Shown: positions 32,127-39,884 of the stretch, piece by piece
Position numbering within the stretch: the stretch's first letter is position 1
Layout of the letters: each line of letters opens with the position of its first letter
Assembly (NCBI GenBank): GCA_046046315.1
Contig: JBJOKB010000093.1
Span: 1 to 39,884, forward strand
DNA from: ATZT02 sp046046315
GTDB lineage: Bacteria; Actinomycetota; Actinomycetes; S36-B12; UBA5976
Direction of reading: 5' to 3'
DNA length: 39,884 nucleotides
Program-made: the position numbers and the translations under genes
The notes under the pieces: generated by a model
Database searches by the model: none
The model's input: only the letters and a program-made list of their open reading frames with translations
Told to the model about the DNA's origin: nothing

Positions 32127-34646
32127 TTATTCGGCAGCGCTATTTACAGGTGGAGCATCTGGTAATGCTTGTTTAACTTCACCAGTGAATGTAAATTTTC
32201 TAGTATCTGGTGTTTTCTTATCTGCGTTAGCGGCTTCGCCTTCAACACCAACTACTACAAGATTTCCTGCAGTTAATTCACCAAACAAAATCTTTTCACT
32301 CAAAACATCTTCGATTTCTCGTTGAATAGTTCTTCTCATTGGTCTTGCACCCAATGCTTGGTCATAGCCTCGATCAACCAATAATTCTTTAGCTTGATCA
32401 GTCAAAATCAGACCCATATCTTTGTCTTTTAGTCTTTCATCAAGAGATGTGACCATTAGATCAACAATTTGTAGGATTTCTGGACGAGATAATTGATGGA
32501 ACACAATTACATCGTCAAGTCTGTTTAAGAATTCAGGACGGAAATGTTGTTTAAGTTCTTCATTTACCTTTAATTTCATGCGGTCATAGTTGCCTTCAAC
32601 ATCGTCTCCCATTGAGAAGCCAAGACCCACACCTTTAGAAATGTCGCGACTTCCAAGGTTGGTAGTCATGATGATCACAGTGTTTTTGAAATCAACCATT
32701 CTTCCTTGAGAATCGGTTAATTTACCGTCTTCCAAAATTTGCAATAGTGAGTTGAAAATATCTGGATGAGCTTTTTCAACTTCGTCAAAAAGCACCACGG
32801 AGAATGGTTTACGACGAACTTTTTCAGTTAGCTGTCCACCTTCTTCGTAACCGACATATCCTGGAGGAGAACCAAATAATCTAGAAACCGTGTGACGTTC
32901 TGAATATTCAGACATGTCAAGCATGATTAGTGCATTTTCATCACCAAATAAGAATTGGGCCAAAGTCTTAGAAAGTTCTGTTTTACCCACACCTGATGGA
33001 CCAGCAAATATAAATGAGCCACCTGGTCGTTTTGGATCTTTTAATCCAGCACGAGTTCTTCTAATTGATTTAGACAAAGCCTTAATAGCATCTTCTTGAC
33101 CAATAACACGCTTGTGAAGTTCTTCTTCCATACGCAAAAGTCTTTGAGATTCAGCTTCAGTTAATTTGGCAACTGGAACACCTGTTGACATCGCTAAAAC
33201 TTCAGCAATCAAATCATCGTTAACTTCAGCTACGACATCAAGATCGCCAGCTTTCCATTCACGTTCACGTTCATTCTTTTCAGAAATTAAAGTTTTCTCT
33301 TTATCGCGTAAAGCTGCTGCTTTTTCAAAATCTTGGGCATCAATAGCTGATTCTTTTTCTTTTCTTACATCAGCAATTTTATTATCAAATTCTCTTAAAT
33401 CAGGTGGAGCAGTCATTCTGTTGATACGAAGACGTGCACCTGCTTCGTCGATTAGATCAATAGCTTTATCTGGTAATTGGCGATCGTTGATGTATCTATC
33501 AGCCAAAGTTGCTGCAGAAACTAAAGCAGAATCTGTGATTGTAACTTTGTGATGTGATTCGTAACGATCTCTTAAGCCTTTAAGGATTTCAATTGCGTGT
33601 GCAACAGATGGTTCTTGAACTTGAATTGGTTGGAAACGACGCTCTAAAGCAGCATCTTTTTCAACATATTTGCGGTATTCATCCAAAGTTGTTGCGCCAA
33701 TTGTTTGGAGTTCACCGCGAGCAAGCATTGGTTTTAAAATTGAAGCAGCATCAATTGCACCTTCTGCAGCACCTGCTCCTACTAATGTGTGCATTTCATC
33801 AATAAACAAAATAATGTCGCCACGAGTGCGAATTTCTTTTAATACTTTTTTCAATCTTTCTTCAAAATCTCCACGATATCTAGATCCTGCAACTAAAGAA
33901 CCAAGATCAAGTGAGTAAAGCTGCTTATCTTTTAAAGTTTCTGGAATGTCACCTTTAACAATTTTTTGCGCTAAACCTTCAACGACAGCAGTTTTTCCTA
34001 CACCTGGTTCTCCAATTAAAACTGGATTATTTTTGGTGCGACGAGAAAGTACTTGCATTACTCGTTCAATTTCTTTATCGCGACCAATTACCGGATCAAG
34101 TTTTCCATCTCGCGCTGCTTGGGTGAGGTTTCGGCCGAATTGATCAAGAACTAATGAAGTTGAAGGTGTTCCCTCGTTTGGGGCGCCAGAAGTTAATGGT
34201 TCTTTTCCTTGATAACCAGATAGTAATTGAATTACTTGTTGGCGAACCCGATTTAAGTCTGCGCCAAGTTTTACAAGAACTTGTGCAGCTACTCCTTCAC
34301 CTTCGCGGATAAGTCCTAACAAAATATGTTCTGTACCAATGTAGTTATGGCCTAATTGCAAAGCTTCTCTTAAAGATAATTCCAAAACTTTTTTAGCTCG
34401 AGGGGTAAATGGAATATGGCCTGATGGTGCTTGTTGGCCTTGGCCGATAATTTCTTCAACTTGGGATCGAACAGATTCAAGTGAAACACCTAAAGATTCT
34501 AAGGATTTAGCGGCAACGCCTTCACCTTCATGAATTAAACCTAAAAGAATGTGTTCGGTGCCAATGTAATTATGGTTGAGCATGCGGGCTTCTTCTTGCG
34601 CAAGAACTACTACGCGTCTTGCTCGATCAGTAAATCTCTCGAACAT
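32127..34646 (-). CDS. clpC: ATP-dependent Clp protease ATP-binding subunit ClpC
   Basis: An 839-residue AAA+ unfoldase delivering substrates to ClpP. It has two N-terminal Clp repeats, each with NYIGTEHILLGLI (near residues 25 and 100), Walker A GEPGVGKT of the first AAA domain near residue 215, a UVR-type coiled segment around residues 425-455 that marks ClpC rather than ClpA or ClpB, and Walker A GPSGVGKT of the second domain near residue 550. The conserved ClpP loop region follows. ATG start with AAGGAGG ten bases upstream. Confidence 0.98.
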   Translation of the reverse strand: MFERFTDRARRVVVLAQEEARMLNHNYIGTEHILLGLIHEGEGVAAKSLESLGVSLESVRSQVEEIIGQGQQAPSGHIPFTPRAKKVLELSLREALQLGHNYIGTEHILLGLIREGEGVAAQVLVKLGADLNRVRQQVIQLLSGYQGKEPLTSGAPNEGTPSTSLVLDQFGRNLTQAARDGKLDPVIGRDKEIERVMQVLSRRTKNNPVLIGEPGVGKTAVVEGLAQKIVKGDIPETLKDKQLYSLDLGSLVAGSRYRGDFEERLKKVLKEIRTRGDIILFIDEMHTLVGAGAAEGAIDAASILKPMLARGELQTIGATTLDEYRKYVEKDAALERRFQPIQVQEPSVAHAIEILKGLRDRYESHHKVTITDSALVSAATLADRYINDRQLPDKAIDLIDEAGARLRINRMTAPPDLREFDNKIADVRKEKESAIDAQDFEKAAALRDKEKTLISEKNEREREWKAGDLDVVAEVNDDLIAEVLAMSTGVPVAKLTEAESQRLLRMEEELHKRVIGQEDAIKALSKSIRRTRAGLKDPKRPGGSFIFAGPSGVGKTELSKTLAQFLFGDENALIMLDMSEYSERHTVSRLFGSPPGYVGYEEGGQLTEKVRRKPFSVVLFDEVEKAHPDIFNSLLQILEDGKLTDSQGRMVDFKNTVIIMTTNLGSRDISKGVGLGFSMGDDVEGNYDRMKLKVNEELKQHFRPEFLNRLDDVIVFHQLSRPEILQIVDLMVTSLDERLKDKDMGLILTDQAKELLVDRGYDQALGARPMRRTIQREIEDVLSEKILFGELTAGNLVVVGVEGEAANADKKTPDTRKFTFTGEVKQALPDAPPVNSAAE

Positions 34647-34656
34647 TTAACTTAAG

Positions 34657-34663
34657 CCTCCTT
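34657..34663 (-). promoter_or_regulatory. Ribosome binding site of clpC
   Basis: The minus strand reads AAGGAGG, a full Shine-Dalgarno match, ten bases before the clpC ATG. The rest of the leader carries no obvious gene. Confidence 0.8.
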
Positions 34664-34701
34664 GCATCAACTTTAGGGAATTTGTTTTTTCCTATACATC
34701 T

Positions 34702-34729
34702 ATAGTACGTCTCCTGATTTATTAAGCAA
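34702..34729 (-). promoter_or_regulatory. Candidate housekeeping promoter of clpC
   Basis: The minus strand reads TTGCTT (34729-34724), a 16-base spacer, then TACTAT (34707-34702). This would give a leader of roughly 50 bases. I see no clear ClgR or HAIR palindrome. The remainder of 34730-34822 contains only a weak GTTGC/GCAAC hairpin (34774-34790) without a U-tract. Confidence 0.5.
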
Positions 34730-34822
34730 ATTCAACCTAAAAGCTGAGCAAACAACCCTATAAGTGGTATTCAGTTGCCTCATAAGCAACAAGAAGTAGG
34801 GGTGTTGAAAATTTAGGCAATT

Positions 34823-35323
34823 TTAAAGGTGTTTGATCATTCTGGTGTTGCCCAAAGTGTTTGGTTTTACTTTGTCCAAATCTAAAAACTCCGCAACACC
34901 AACGTCATAAGACTCTAAAAGTTGCTGATAAATATCTGGTTCAACAGGTGTGCCTTCTATTTCTTCAAATCCATGTTTTGCAAAAAATTTTGTTTCAAAA
35001 GTTAAGCAAAATATTCTCTTCACACCTAGTTATTTTGCTCTTTTGATTAACCCTTCTAATAGTTGAGAACCAATTCCTTTATTTTTATATTCTGGGAAAA
35101 CTGCAACAGTTCTGACTTCAGCCAAATCTTCCCACAGAACATGAACTGCTCCAGCACCAATCACTTGACCGTTATTTTCAATAACTAAAAAATCTGGTAC
35201 GGCTTCATACAAAGTAACCGTTGCTTTAGAAAGTAATCTTCTTTCGGGAGCATAGGTATCCACAAGTTTTCTAATGGTTGCAACATCAGAAGTTTTTGCT
35301 GGACGAATATTTAGTGCTGACAT
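34823..35323 (-). pseudogene. argA: N-acetylglutamate synthase-like GNAT acetyltransferase interrupted by an in-frame stop
   Basis: Two fragments in the same frame, separated by a single TAA at 35032-35030, together give a protein of about 166 residues. The first 97 residues carry the GNAT fold with the acetyl-CoA loop FPEYKNKGIGSQLL. After RAK-stop-LGVKR the second part continues with TFETKFFAKHGFEEIEGTPV, VGVAEFLDLDKVKPNTLGN and a normal end. This matches the short actinobacterial amino-acid acetyltransferase (Rv2747 type) for arginine synthesis, where a glutamate is usual at the stop position (GAA to TAA). A GTG at 35023 could restart translation. It is a recent pseudogene, a split protein, readthrough or a sequence error. 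Confidence 0.8.
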
Positions 35324-36826
35324 TTATTGTGGTTTAACTAGTGGAAATAGAACGGTTTCTCTAATGCCTCTGCCGGTAAGCATCATTAACACTCGATCAA
35401 TTCCCATACCTTGTCCACCAGCTGGTGGCATTCCATATTCAAGTGCTCTTAAGAAATCCTCGTCAATTTGCATCGCTTCCACATCGCCACCTTGGGCAAG
35501 TTTTGCTTGTTCAGTCAATCTTTTTCTTTGTTCAATTGGATCATTTAGTTCTGTGTAAGCGGTTCCAATTTCAGCACCAAACGCCACCAAATCCCAGCGT
35601 TCTGCAACTCGATTATCTTCGCGGTGCTGTCTAGTTAATGGAGCAACGTCGGTTGGAAAATCTGTGTAAAAAGTTGGCAGTATGGTTTTATCTTCAAGTA
35701 AATGTTCATAAAGCTCTAAGACCACTTGACCTCTGGTCCATTTTGGATCATGGGAAATTTTTAGTTTGTCGCATAAATTTCTCAAAGTTTTTTCATCTGT
35801 ATCGGCATTAATTACTTCACCCGTTGCCTTTGATAAACCGTCATAAACTTTCACTACTGGCCACTGTCCACTTATGTCATGTTCTGTGTGGTTTCCTTCG
35901 TCGTCCCAATGTCTTGCAATTTCTTTGCCGTAAACATTTTTTGCTGCCTCTTGAATTAAATGTTGAGTTAATTCACGCATGACGTCATAATCGCCATATG
36001 CTTGATACATCTCAAGCATGGTGAATTCTGGATTGTGAGATGAATCAGCACCCTCGTTTCTAAAATTTCTATTTATTTCAAAAACTTTGTCTACGCCACC
36101 AACTAGTAATCTTTTTAAATAAAGCTCAGGTGCAATTCTTAAAAACAGTTCCATGTCGTAAGCATTTATATGAGTTTTAAATGGACGAGCATTTGCTCCA
36201 CCGTGCAGCACTTGCAACATCGGCGTTTCAACTTCCACAAAACCGCGCTCTGTTAAAGATTTTCTAATACTTGAAACTACTTTAGATCTAACATGAAGCA
36301 TTTCTCTTGCTTCAGGTCTAACTATTAAATCTACATAACGCATTCGAACTCTTTGTTCAGGATCATTTAAACCATGATGTTTATCAGGAAGGGGTTTTAG
36401 AGATTTTCCGGTAATTAACCATTTGCTGGCCTTAACTGAAAGTTCACCACGTTTTGTTGTTACTACTTCGCCAGTTAAACCAACATGATCACCTAAATCA
36501 ACATTTTCTTTCCAAAGCTCAACAGAATCTTCACCAACCGCATCTGCCGCAATCATTACTTGCAAATCCCCTGAGCCATCTCTAAGAGTTGCGAAAATTA
36601 ATTTTCCAGCAATTCGATTCAGCATTACACGACCAGCGATAGAAACAATTTTTCCAGTTTTTGCTTCAGGAGCTAAATCTTTATTTTCATTTCGAACTTC
36701 TAAAAGTGTGTGATCTGGTTTAAAACCAACAGGAAAAGGATCTATGCCTTGGGATTGAATCCTGGCAAGTTTTTCGCGACGAATTTGCTCTTGTTCGTTC
36801 AAATCCTCGGAAGTTTCGTTACTCAT
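35324..36826 (-). CDS. lysS: Lysyl-tRNA synthetase, class II
   Basis: A 500-residue aminoacyl-tRNA synthetase. It has an OB-fold anticodon-binding domain at residues about 60-160 (VSIAGRVMLNRIAGKLIFATL), motif 2 as FRNEGADSSHNPEFTMLEMYQAYGDY near residue 265 and motif 3 as GMPPAGGQGMGIDRVLMMLTG at the C-terminus. It lacks the extra membrane domain of LysX. It lies 11 bases after coaX, as in the actinobacterial nadB-nadC-coaX-lysS arrangement, and abuts the broken acetyltransferase gene. Confidence 0.98.
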   Translation of the reverse strand: MSNETSEDLNEQEQIRREKLARIQSQGIDPFPVGFKPDHTLLEVRNENKDLAPEAKTGKIVSIAGRVMLNRIAGKLIFATLRDGSGDLQVMIAADAVGEDSVELWKENVDLGDHVGLTGEVVTTKRGELSVKASKWLITGKSLKPLPDKHHGLNDPEQRVRMRYVDLIVRPEAREMLHVRSKVVSSIRKSLTERGFVEVETPMLQVLHGGANARPFKTHINAYDMELFLRIAPELYLKRLLVGGVDKVFEINRNFRNEGADSSHNPEFTMLEMYQAYGDYDVMRELTQHLIQEAAKNVYGKEIARHWDDEGNHTEHDISGQWPVVKVYDGLSKATGEVINADTDEKTLRNLCDKLKISHDPKWTRGQVVLELYEHLLEDKTILPTFYTDFPTDVAPLTRQHREDNRVAERWDLVAFGAEIGTAYTELNDPIEQRKRLTEQAKLAQGGDVEAMQIDEDFLRALEYGMPPAGGQGMGIDRVLMMLTGRGIRETVLFPLVKPQ

Positions 36827-36837
36827 AGAAAACTAGA

Positions 36838-37593
36838 CTACTTGTTCTTTTCGAAAACTAACCTTAAGCCTTCCAAGGTCAAGTCTGGTTCGTGATGAGT
36901 GATAGTGCTGGATTCTTCAACTACTAAAGAAGCAAGTCCACCAGTTGCAACAACTGCTTTTAATGGACCAATTTCAGCAATAATTCTTTGCAAAATTCCA
37001 TCCACTTGACCTGCAAAACCATAAAGTGCACCTGATTGCAGTGCTTCAACAGTATTTTTACCAACCACACTTCTTGGTTTAACAAATTCAACTTTTCTTA
37101 ATTGTGCAGCTTTATTCGCTAGAGCATCTAAGGATATTTCTATTCCGGGCGCAAGTGCTCCACCCAAAAATTCTCCTTTTTCGCTAACAACGTCAAAATT
37201 TGTTGAGGTTCCAAAATCAACAACCACAGATGGGCCACCATGTCTTTCATATACCGCTAAAGAATTTGCAATTCGATCAGCACCAACTTCTTTAGGGTTA
37301 TCAGTAATTATGGGAACTCCTGTTTTAGTTCCAGGTTCAATAATTACAGTTTTGGTATCAGAAAAATATCTTTCTAACATCCAGCGCATTTCTCTTAATA
37401 CTGAGGGAACTGTAGAACAAAGTGAAATTCCAGTTACTTTTGGTTGATCTTTTAACAAACCATTAAAAGTTAAAATTAATTCATCCGCAGTTGAATTTGC
37501 ATCGGTTTTAGTTCGCCAATGATTAATAAGTTTTTCTCTGTCGTACAGACCTAAAACGGTATTAGTATTACCAACATCAATTGCTAATAACAT
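36838..37593 (-). CDS. coaX: Type III pantothenate kinase
   Basis: A 251-residue kinase for the first step of coenzyme A synthesis. The ASKHA-fold phosphate loop is MLLAIDVGNTNTVLGLYD at the N-terminus; further motifs are DNPKEVGADRIANSLAVY, VVDFGTSTNFDVV and GGALAPGIEISLDALA (residues about 144-159), plus ATGGLASLV near the end. Type III kinases resist CoA feedback. ATG start; it lies 35 bases after nadC. Confidence 0.97.
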   Translation of the reverse strand: MLLAIDVGNTNTVLGLYDREKLINHWRTKTDANSTADELILTFNGLLKDQPKVTGISLCSTVPSVLREMRWMLERYFSDTKTVIIEPGTKTGVPIITDNPKEVGADRIANSLAVYERHGGPSVVVDFGTSTNFDVVSEKGEFLGGALAPGIEISLDALANKAAQLRKVEFVKPRSVVGKNTVEALQSGALYGFAGQVDGILQRIIAEIGPLKAVVATGGLASLVVEESSTITHHEPDLTLEGLRLVFEKNK

Positions 37594-37628
37594 TTACACT
37601 CCTAGCAACTCTAAATTAGTTCGCATAT

Positions 37629-38516
37629 TTAGCGAACAGTTCTCAGGTCACCACCTATATCCAACACGGGGGCTGAATGGGTTAACGCACCCACGGCTAG
37701 AAAGTCCACACCAGTTTCAGCAATTTTGCGGGCATTTTCCAAAGTTATGCCACCGCTTGCTTCTAATTTTGCTTTCTTATTAACAATTCCGACAGCTTTT
37801 CTAAGTTCATCTAGATTGAAATTATCAAGCAAAATTAAGTTAGCGTTTGTATTTAATGCCTCATTTAATTGCTCAATATTATCGACCTCAATTTCAAATT
37901 CTAAATCAGGAAATTTATCTTTAACTTTTTCAACTGCGTTTTTTATTGAACCAGCAGCAACTATGTGATTATCTTTAATTAAAGCTTGATCATTCAAACT
38001 CATTCGATGATTTGTTCCACCACCTGTTTTCACAGCATATTTTTCAAGTAGTCTTAAGCCAGGTGTTGTTTTTCTTGTATCGCGTACTTTTGTATTTGTT
38101 CCCGATAATTCTTTAACCCATTTATTAGTTGTGGTCGCTATTCCACTTAAATGTCCTAGAAAATTCAAAGCTGTTCTTTCTGCAGTTAATAAATCAATAG
38201 TTGAACCTTTTGCCGTTAGTAAACATGTTTTGGCATCTACAGTTTTTCCGTCTTCGACACAGATTTCAATTTCAATTTTCTTATTTGAAACAGACAAAAA
38301 AACTAAAGCAGCAATATTTATTCCAGCAATTACTCCAGAAGATCTAGTTACTAAATCTAATTCTGATATTTGGGTTTCAGGAATTGTGGCAAGGGAAGTT
38401 ACATCAGTTCCACCCATTAAATCTTCAGAAATGGCCAAATCAACAAGAGCTTGAACAAGTTCAGGTTCTAAACCATTTTTTCTTAATTCTTCATAAACTT
38501 GTTGCTTGCTATTCAT
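37629..38516 (-). CDS. nadC: Quinolinate phosphoribosyltransferase
   Basis: A 295-residue enzyme making nicotinate mononucleotide from quinolinate and PRPP. Hallmarks are TAERTALNFLGHLSGIATTT near residue 120, RDTRKTTPGLRLLEKYAVKT near residue 145, GGGTNHRMSLNDQALIKDNH, and the C-terminal LEASGGITLENARKIAETGVD. It starts with ATG three bases after the nadB stop, so the two are one transcription unit of de novo NAD synthesis. Confidence 0.97.
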   Translation of the reverse strand: MNSKQQVYEELRKNGLEPELVQALVDLAISEDLMGGTDVTSLATIPETQISELDLVTRSSGVIAGINIAALVFLSVSNKKIEIEICVEDGKTVDAKTCLLTAKGSTIDLLTAERTALNFLGHLSGIATTTNKWVKELSGTNTKVRDTRKTTPGLRLLEKYAVKTGGGTNHRMSLNDQALIKDNHIVAAGSIKNAVEKVKDKFPDLEFEIEVDNIEQLNEALNTNANLILLDNFNLDELRKAVGIVNKKAKLEASGGITLENARKIAETGVDFLAVGALTHSAPVLDIGGDLRTVR

Positions 38517-38519
38517 ATT

Positions 38520-39884
38520 TTATTTCTTTCCTAAAGCTTTTTCTGAAAGTTCCAATTTACCTTCATTGAGTTTTCCCTGAATTCTCACAAGCCATCTTTC
38601 GTCATTTCGTTCAGGAAAATCTGATCTCCAGTGTGATCCTCGGCTCTCTTCCCTGCGTAAGGCTGCGCTGGAGAGAAAACTTGAAACGGTTAATAAATTA
38701 GTTGCCTCCCAGCTTTGAGTGGAAGAAAATTTTGTTGTTTTTGTCGCTAATTCTTCAAGTTTTGAAATGGTTTTATTAAGTCCAGTTGCAGTTCGAACTG
38801 CTCCTGCTCCGGTTGTTGTTGTTTCGGTGATGTCTTTTCTTACTTTCCCGTCAATAAGGTTTGTAGGAATATTTTCAATTAAAGGCTCACTTTGTACTGG
38901 TAACTCTGTTAAATGATCAGCAATTCTTTCAGCTACTACTAGCCCTTCCAGCAAACTGTTTGATGCCAACCTATTTGCGCCATGCACTCCAGTATTTGCG
39001 CATTCACCTACAGCAAATAACCCAGGAATATCAGTTCTTCCAGTCATGTCCGATACAACTCCACCTGATGCATAATGAGCTGCCGGTACAACTGGAATCA
39101 TTTCAGTTAAAGGATCTATACCTATCTTTCTGCAACTGGATAAAATATTAGGAAATCTTTGTAACCAAATATTTTCACCAAGTTTTGTTCCATCAAGATA
39201 AACAAATGGTTTACCACTTTTAATTATTTCCTCATGTACTGCGTGAGCAACCACATCTCGTGGTGCTAAATCTTTCATAGGATGAATTGAGGACATAAAT
39301 GCTTCCCCATTTATGTTTCTTAAAATTGCTCCCTCTCCTCGTACCGCTTCACTAATGAGTGGCTGGGAACCTCTTGAATCTGCTCCAACCCATAGAACTG
39401 TTGGATGAAATTGCACAAATTCTAAATCTGCAACTGTTGCTCCTGCTCTTAAAGCCAAGGCCACACCATCACCTGTTGCAACTAAAGGATTTGTTGTTTG
39501 TTGAAAAACAGCACCAAGTCCTCCCGTTGCCAAAACCACCGCACGAGCTAAAGCAGCTCCGACTCCGTCAATTTTTCCTTTACCCATTACGTGCAAAGTA
39601 ACGCCACAAACTCTTTCATTTTTATCTTTTAATAAATCTAGAACTAAAGCATGTTCAAAAATTCTTACTTTAGGATCAGCTAAAACTTTCGCCACTAATG
39701 CTCTTGATATTTCTGCACCTGTTGCATCCCCTCCCGCATGAGCAATTCGATCTCTTCGATGCCCACCTTCTCTAGTTAATGCAACGTTTCCATATGAATC
39801 TAAATCAAAAGTCGCACCTAAATTTATTAATCTTCTTACAGCTGCTGGTCCTTCTTGTACAAGAATTTTCACAGCATCTTGATC
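38520..39884 (-). CDS. nadB: L-aspartate oxidase, C-terminal part (cut by window edge)
   Basis: The frame is open to the right edge, giving 454 residues of a flavoenzyme that oxidises aspartate to iminoaspartate for NAD synthesis. The visible part has TREGGHRRDRIAHAGGDATG near its start (FAD and substrate contacts), ATGGLGAVFQQTTNP, EFVQFHPTVLW, the active-site AHYASGGVVSDMTGRTDIPG and GLFAVGECANTGVHGANRLA. About 80-100 N-terminal residues including the first FAD-binding loop are missing, outside the window. A GTG at 39872 is internal, not the start. Confidence 0.96.
   Translation of the reverse strand, partial: DQDAVKILVQEGPAAVRRLINLGATFDLDSYGNVALTREGGHRRDRIAHAGGDATGAEISRALVAKVLADPKVRIFEHALVLDLLKDKNERVCGVTLHVMGKGKIDGVGAALARAVVLATGGLGAVFQQTTNPLVATGDGVALALRAGATVADLEFVQFHPTVLWVGADSRGSQPLISEAVRGEGAILRNINGEAFMSSIHPMKDLAPRDVVAHAVHEEIIKSGKPFVYLDGTKLGENIWLQRFPNILSSCRKIGIDPLTEMIPVVPAAHYASGGVVSDMTGRTDIPGLFAVGECANTGVHGANRLASNSLLEGLVVAERIADHLTELPVQSEPLIENIPTNLIDGKVRKDITETTTTGAGAVRTATGLNKTISKLEELATKTTKFSSTQSWEATNLLTVSSFLSSAALRREESRGSHWRSDFPERNDERWLVRIQGKLNEGKLELSEKALGKK

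Noticed and set aside
34774..34790. GTTGC-N7-GCAAC hairpin downstream of the broken acetyltransferase
   Set aside because: The 5-bp stem is weak and no run of T follows on either strand, so I do not call a terminator.

Overview
The window looks like a chromosomal segment of a low-GC (roughly 35% by eye), compact actinobacterium. Three things point there. Several blocks follow actinobacterial gene order: rex/hemD/histidine phosphatase/TlpA/CcdA/ResB/CcsA/DUF4229/menA, and nadB-nadC-coaX-lysS. BldC, ClpC and an actinobacterial-type CobA-HemD fusion are present. Several promoters look leaderless. The low GC, frequent 1-8 nt gene overlaps and near-absence of spacer DNA fit a streamlined aquatic lineage. 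An acI/Nanopelagicales-type organism is my best guess, but that is inference. No gap without a gene exceeds 300 bases; the largest are 34647-34822, 30277-30450 and 13805-13963. I see no tRNA, rRNA, CRISPR array, insertion sequence or phage gene.

Layout. (1) 1-13804, minus strand: the 14-gene NADH:quinone oxidoreductase operon nuoA-N, with nuoN cut by the window edge. (2) 13964-22894: menaquinone genes menJ and menG (minus), menF (plus), menD-menC-menB (minus), menE-menA (plus). (3) 22891-27420, minus: a DUF4229 membrane protein, the System II cytochrome c maturation genes (ccsA, resB, ccdA), a TlpA/ResA-like thioredoxin lipoprotein and a histidine phosphatase. (4) 27433-30276, minus: a CobA-HemD fusion, the redox repressor rex with its own operator, a glutaredoxin-like gene without a normal start codon, and bldC. 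(5) 30451-32125: a cysteine-rich protein of unknown function and divergent proC. (6) 32127-39884, minus: clpC, an arginine-biosynthesis-type acetyltransferase broken by one in-frame stop, lysS, coaX, nadC and a partial nadB.

How it fits together. About 30 kb concerns menaquinone-based aerobic respiration: NADH oxidation by complex I, synthesis and side-chain reduction of its quinone, covalent heme attachment to cytochromes c, and Rex as the NADH/NAD+ sensor. The last block adds NAD, CoA and lysyl-tRNA supply.

Main points of interest: hemA, hemC, hemB and hemL are missing from an otherwise colinear heme/cytochrome locus while hemD is kept; the glutaredoxin-like gene has no ATG, GTG, TTG or CTG start; the acetyltransferase carries a clean in-frame TAA; and Rex-type half-sites occur upstream of both rex and nuoA. 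I did not find a convincing wholly new multi-gene system.
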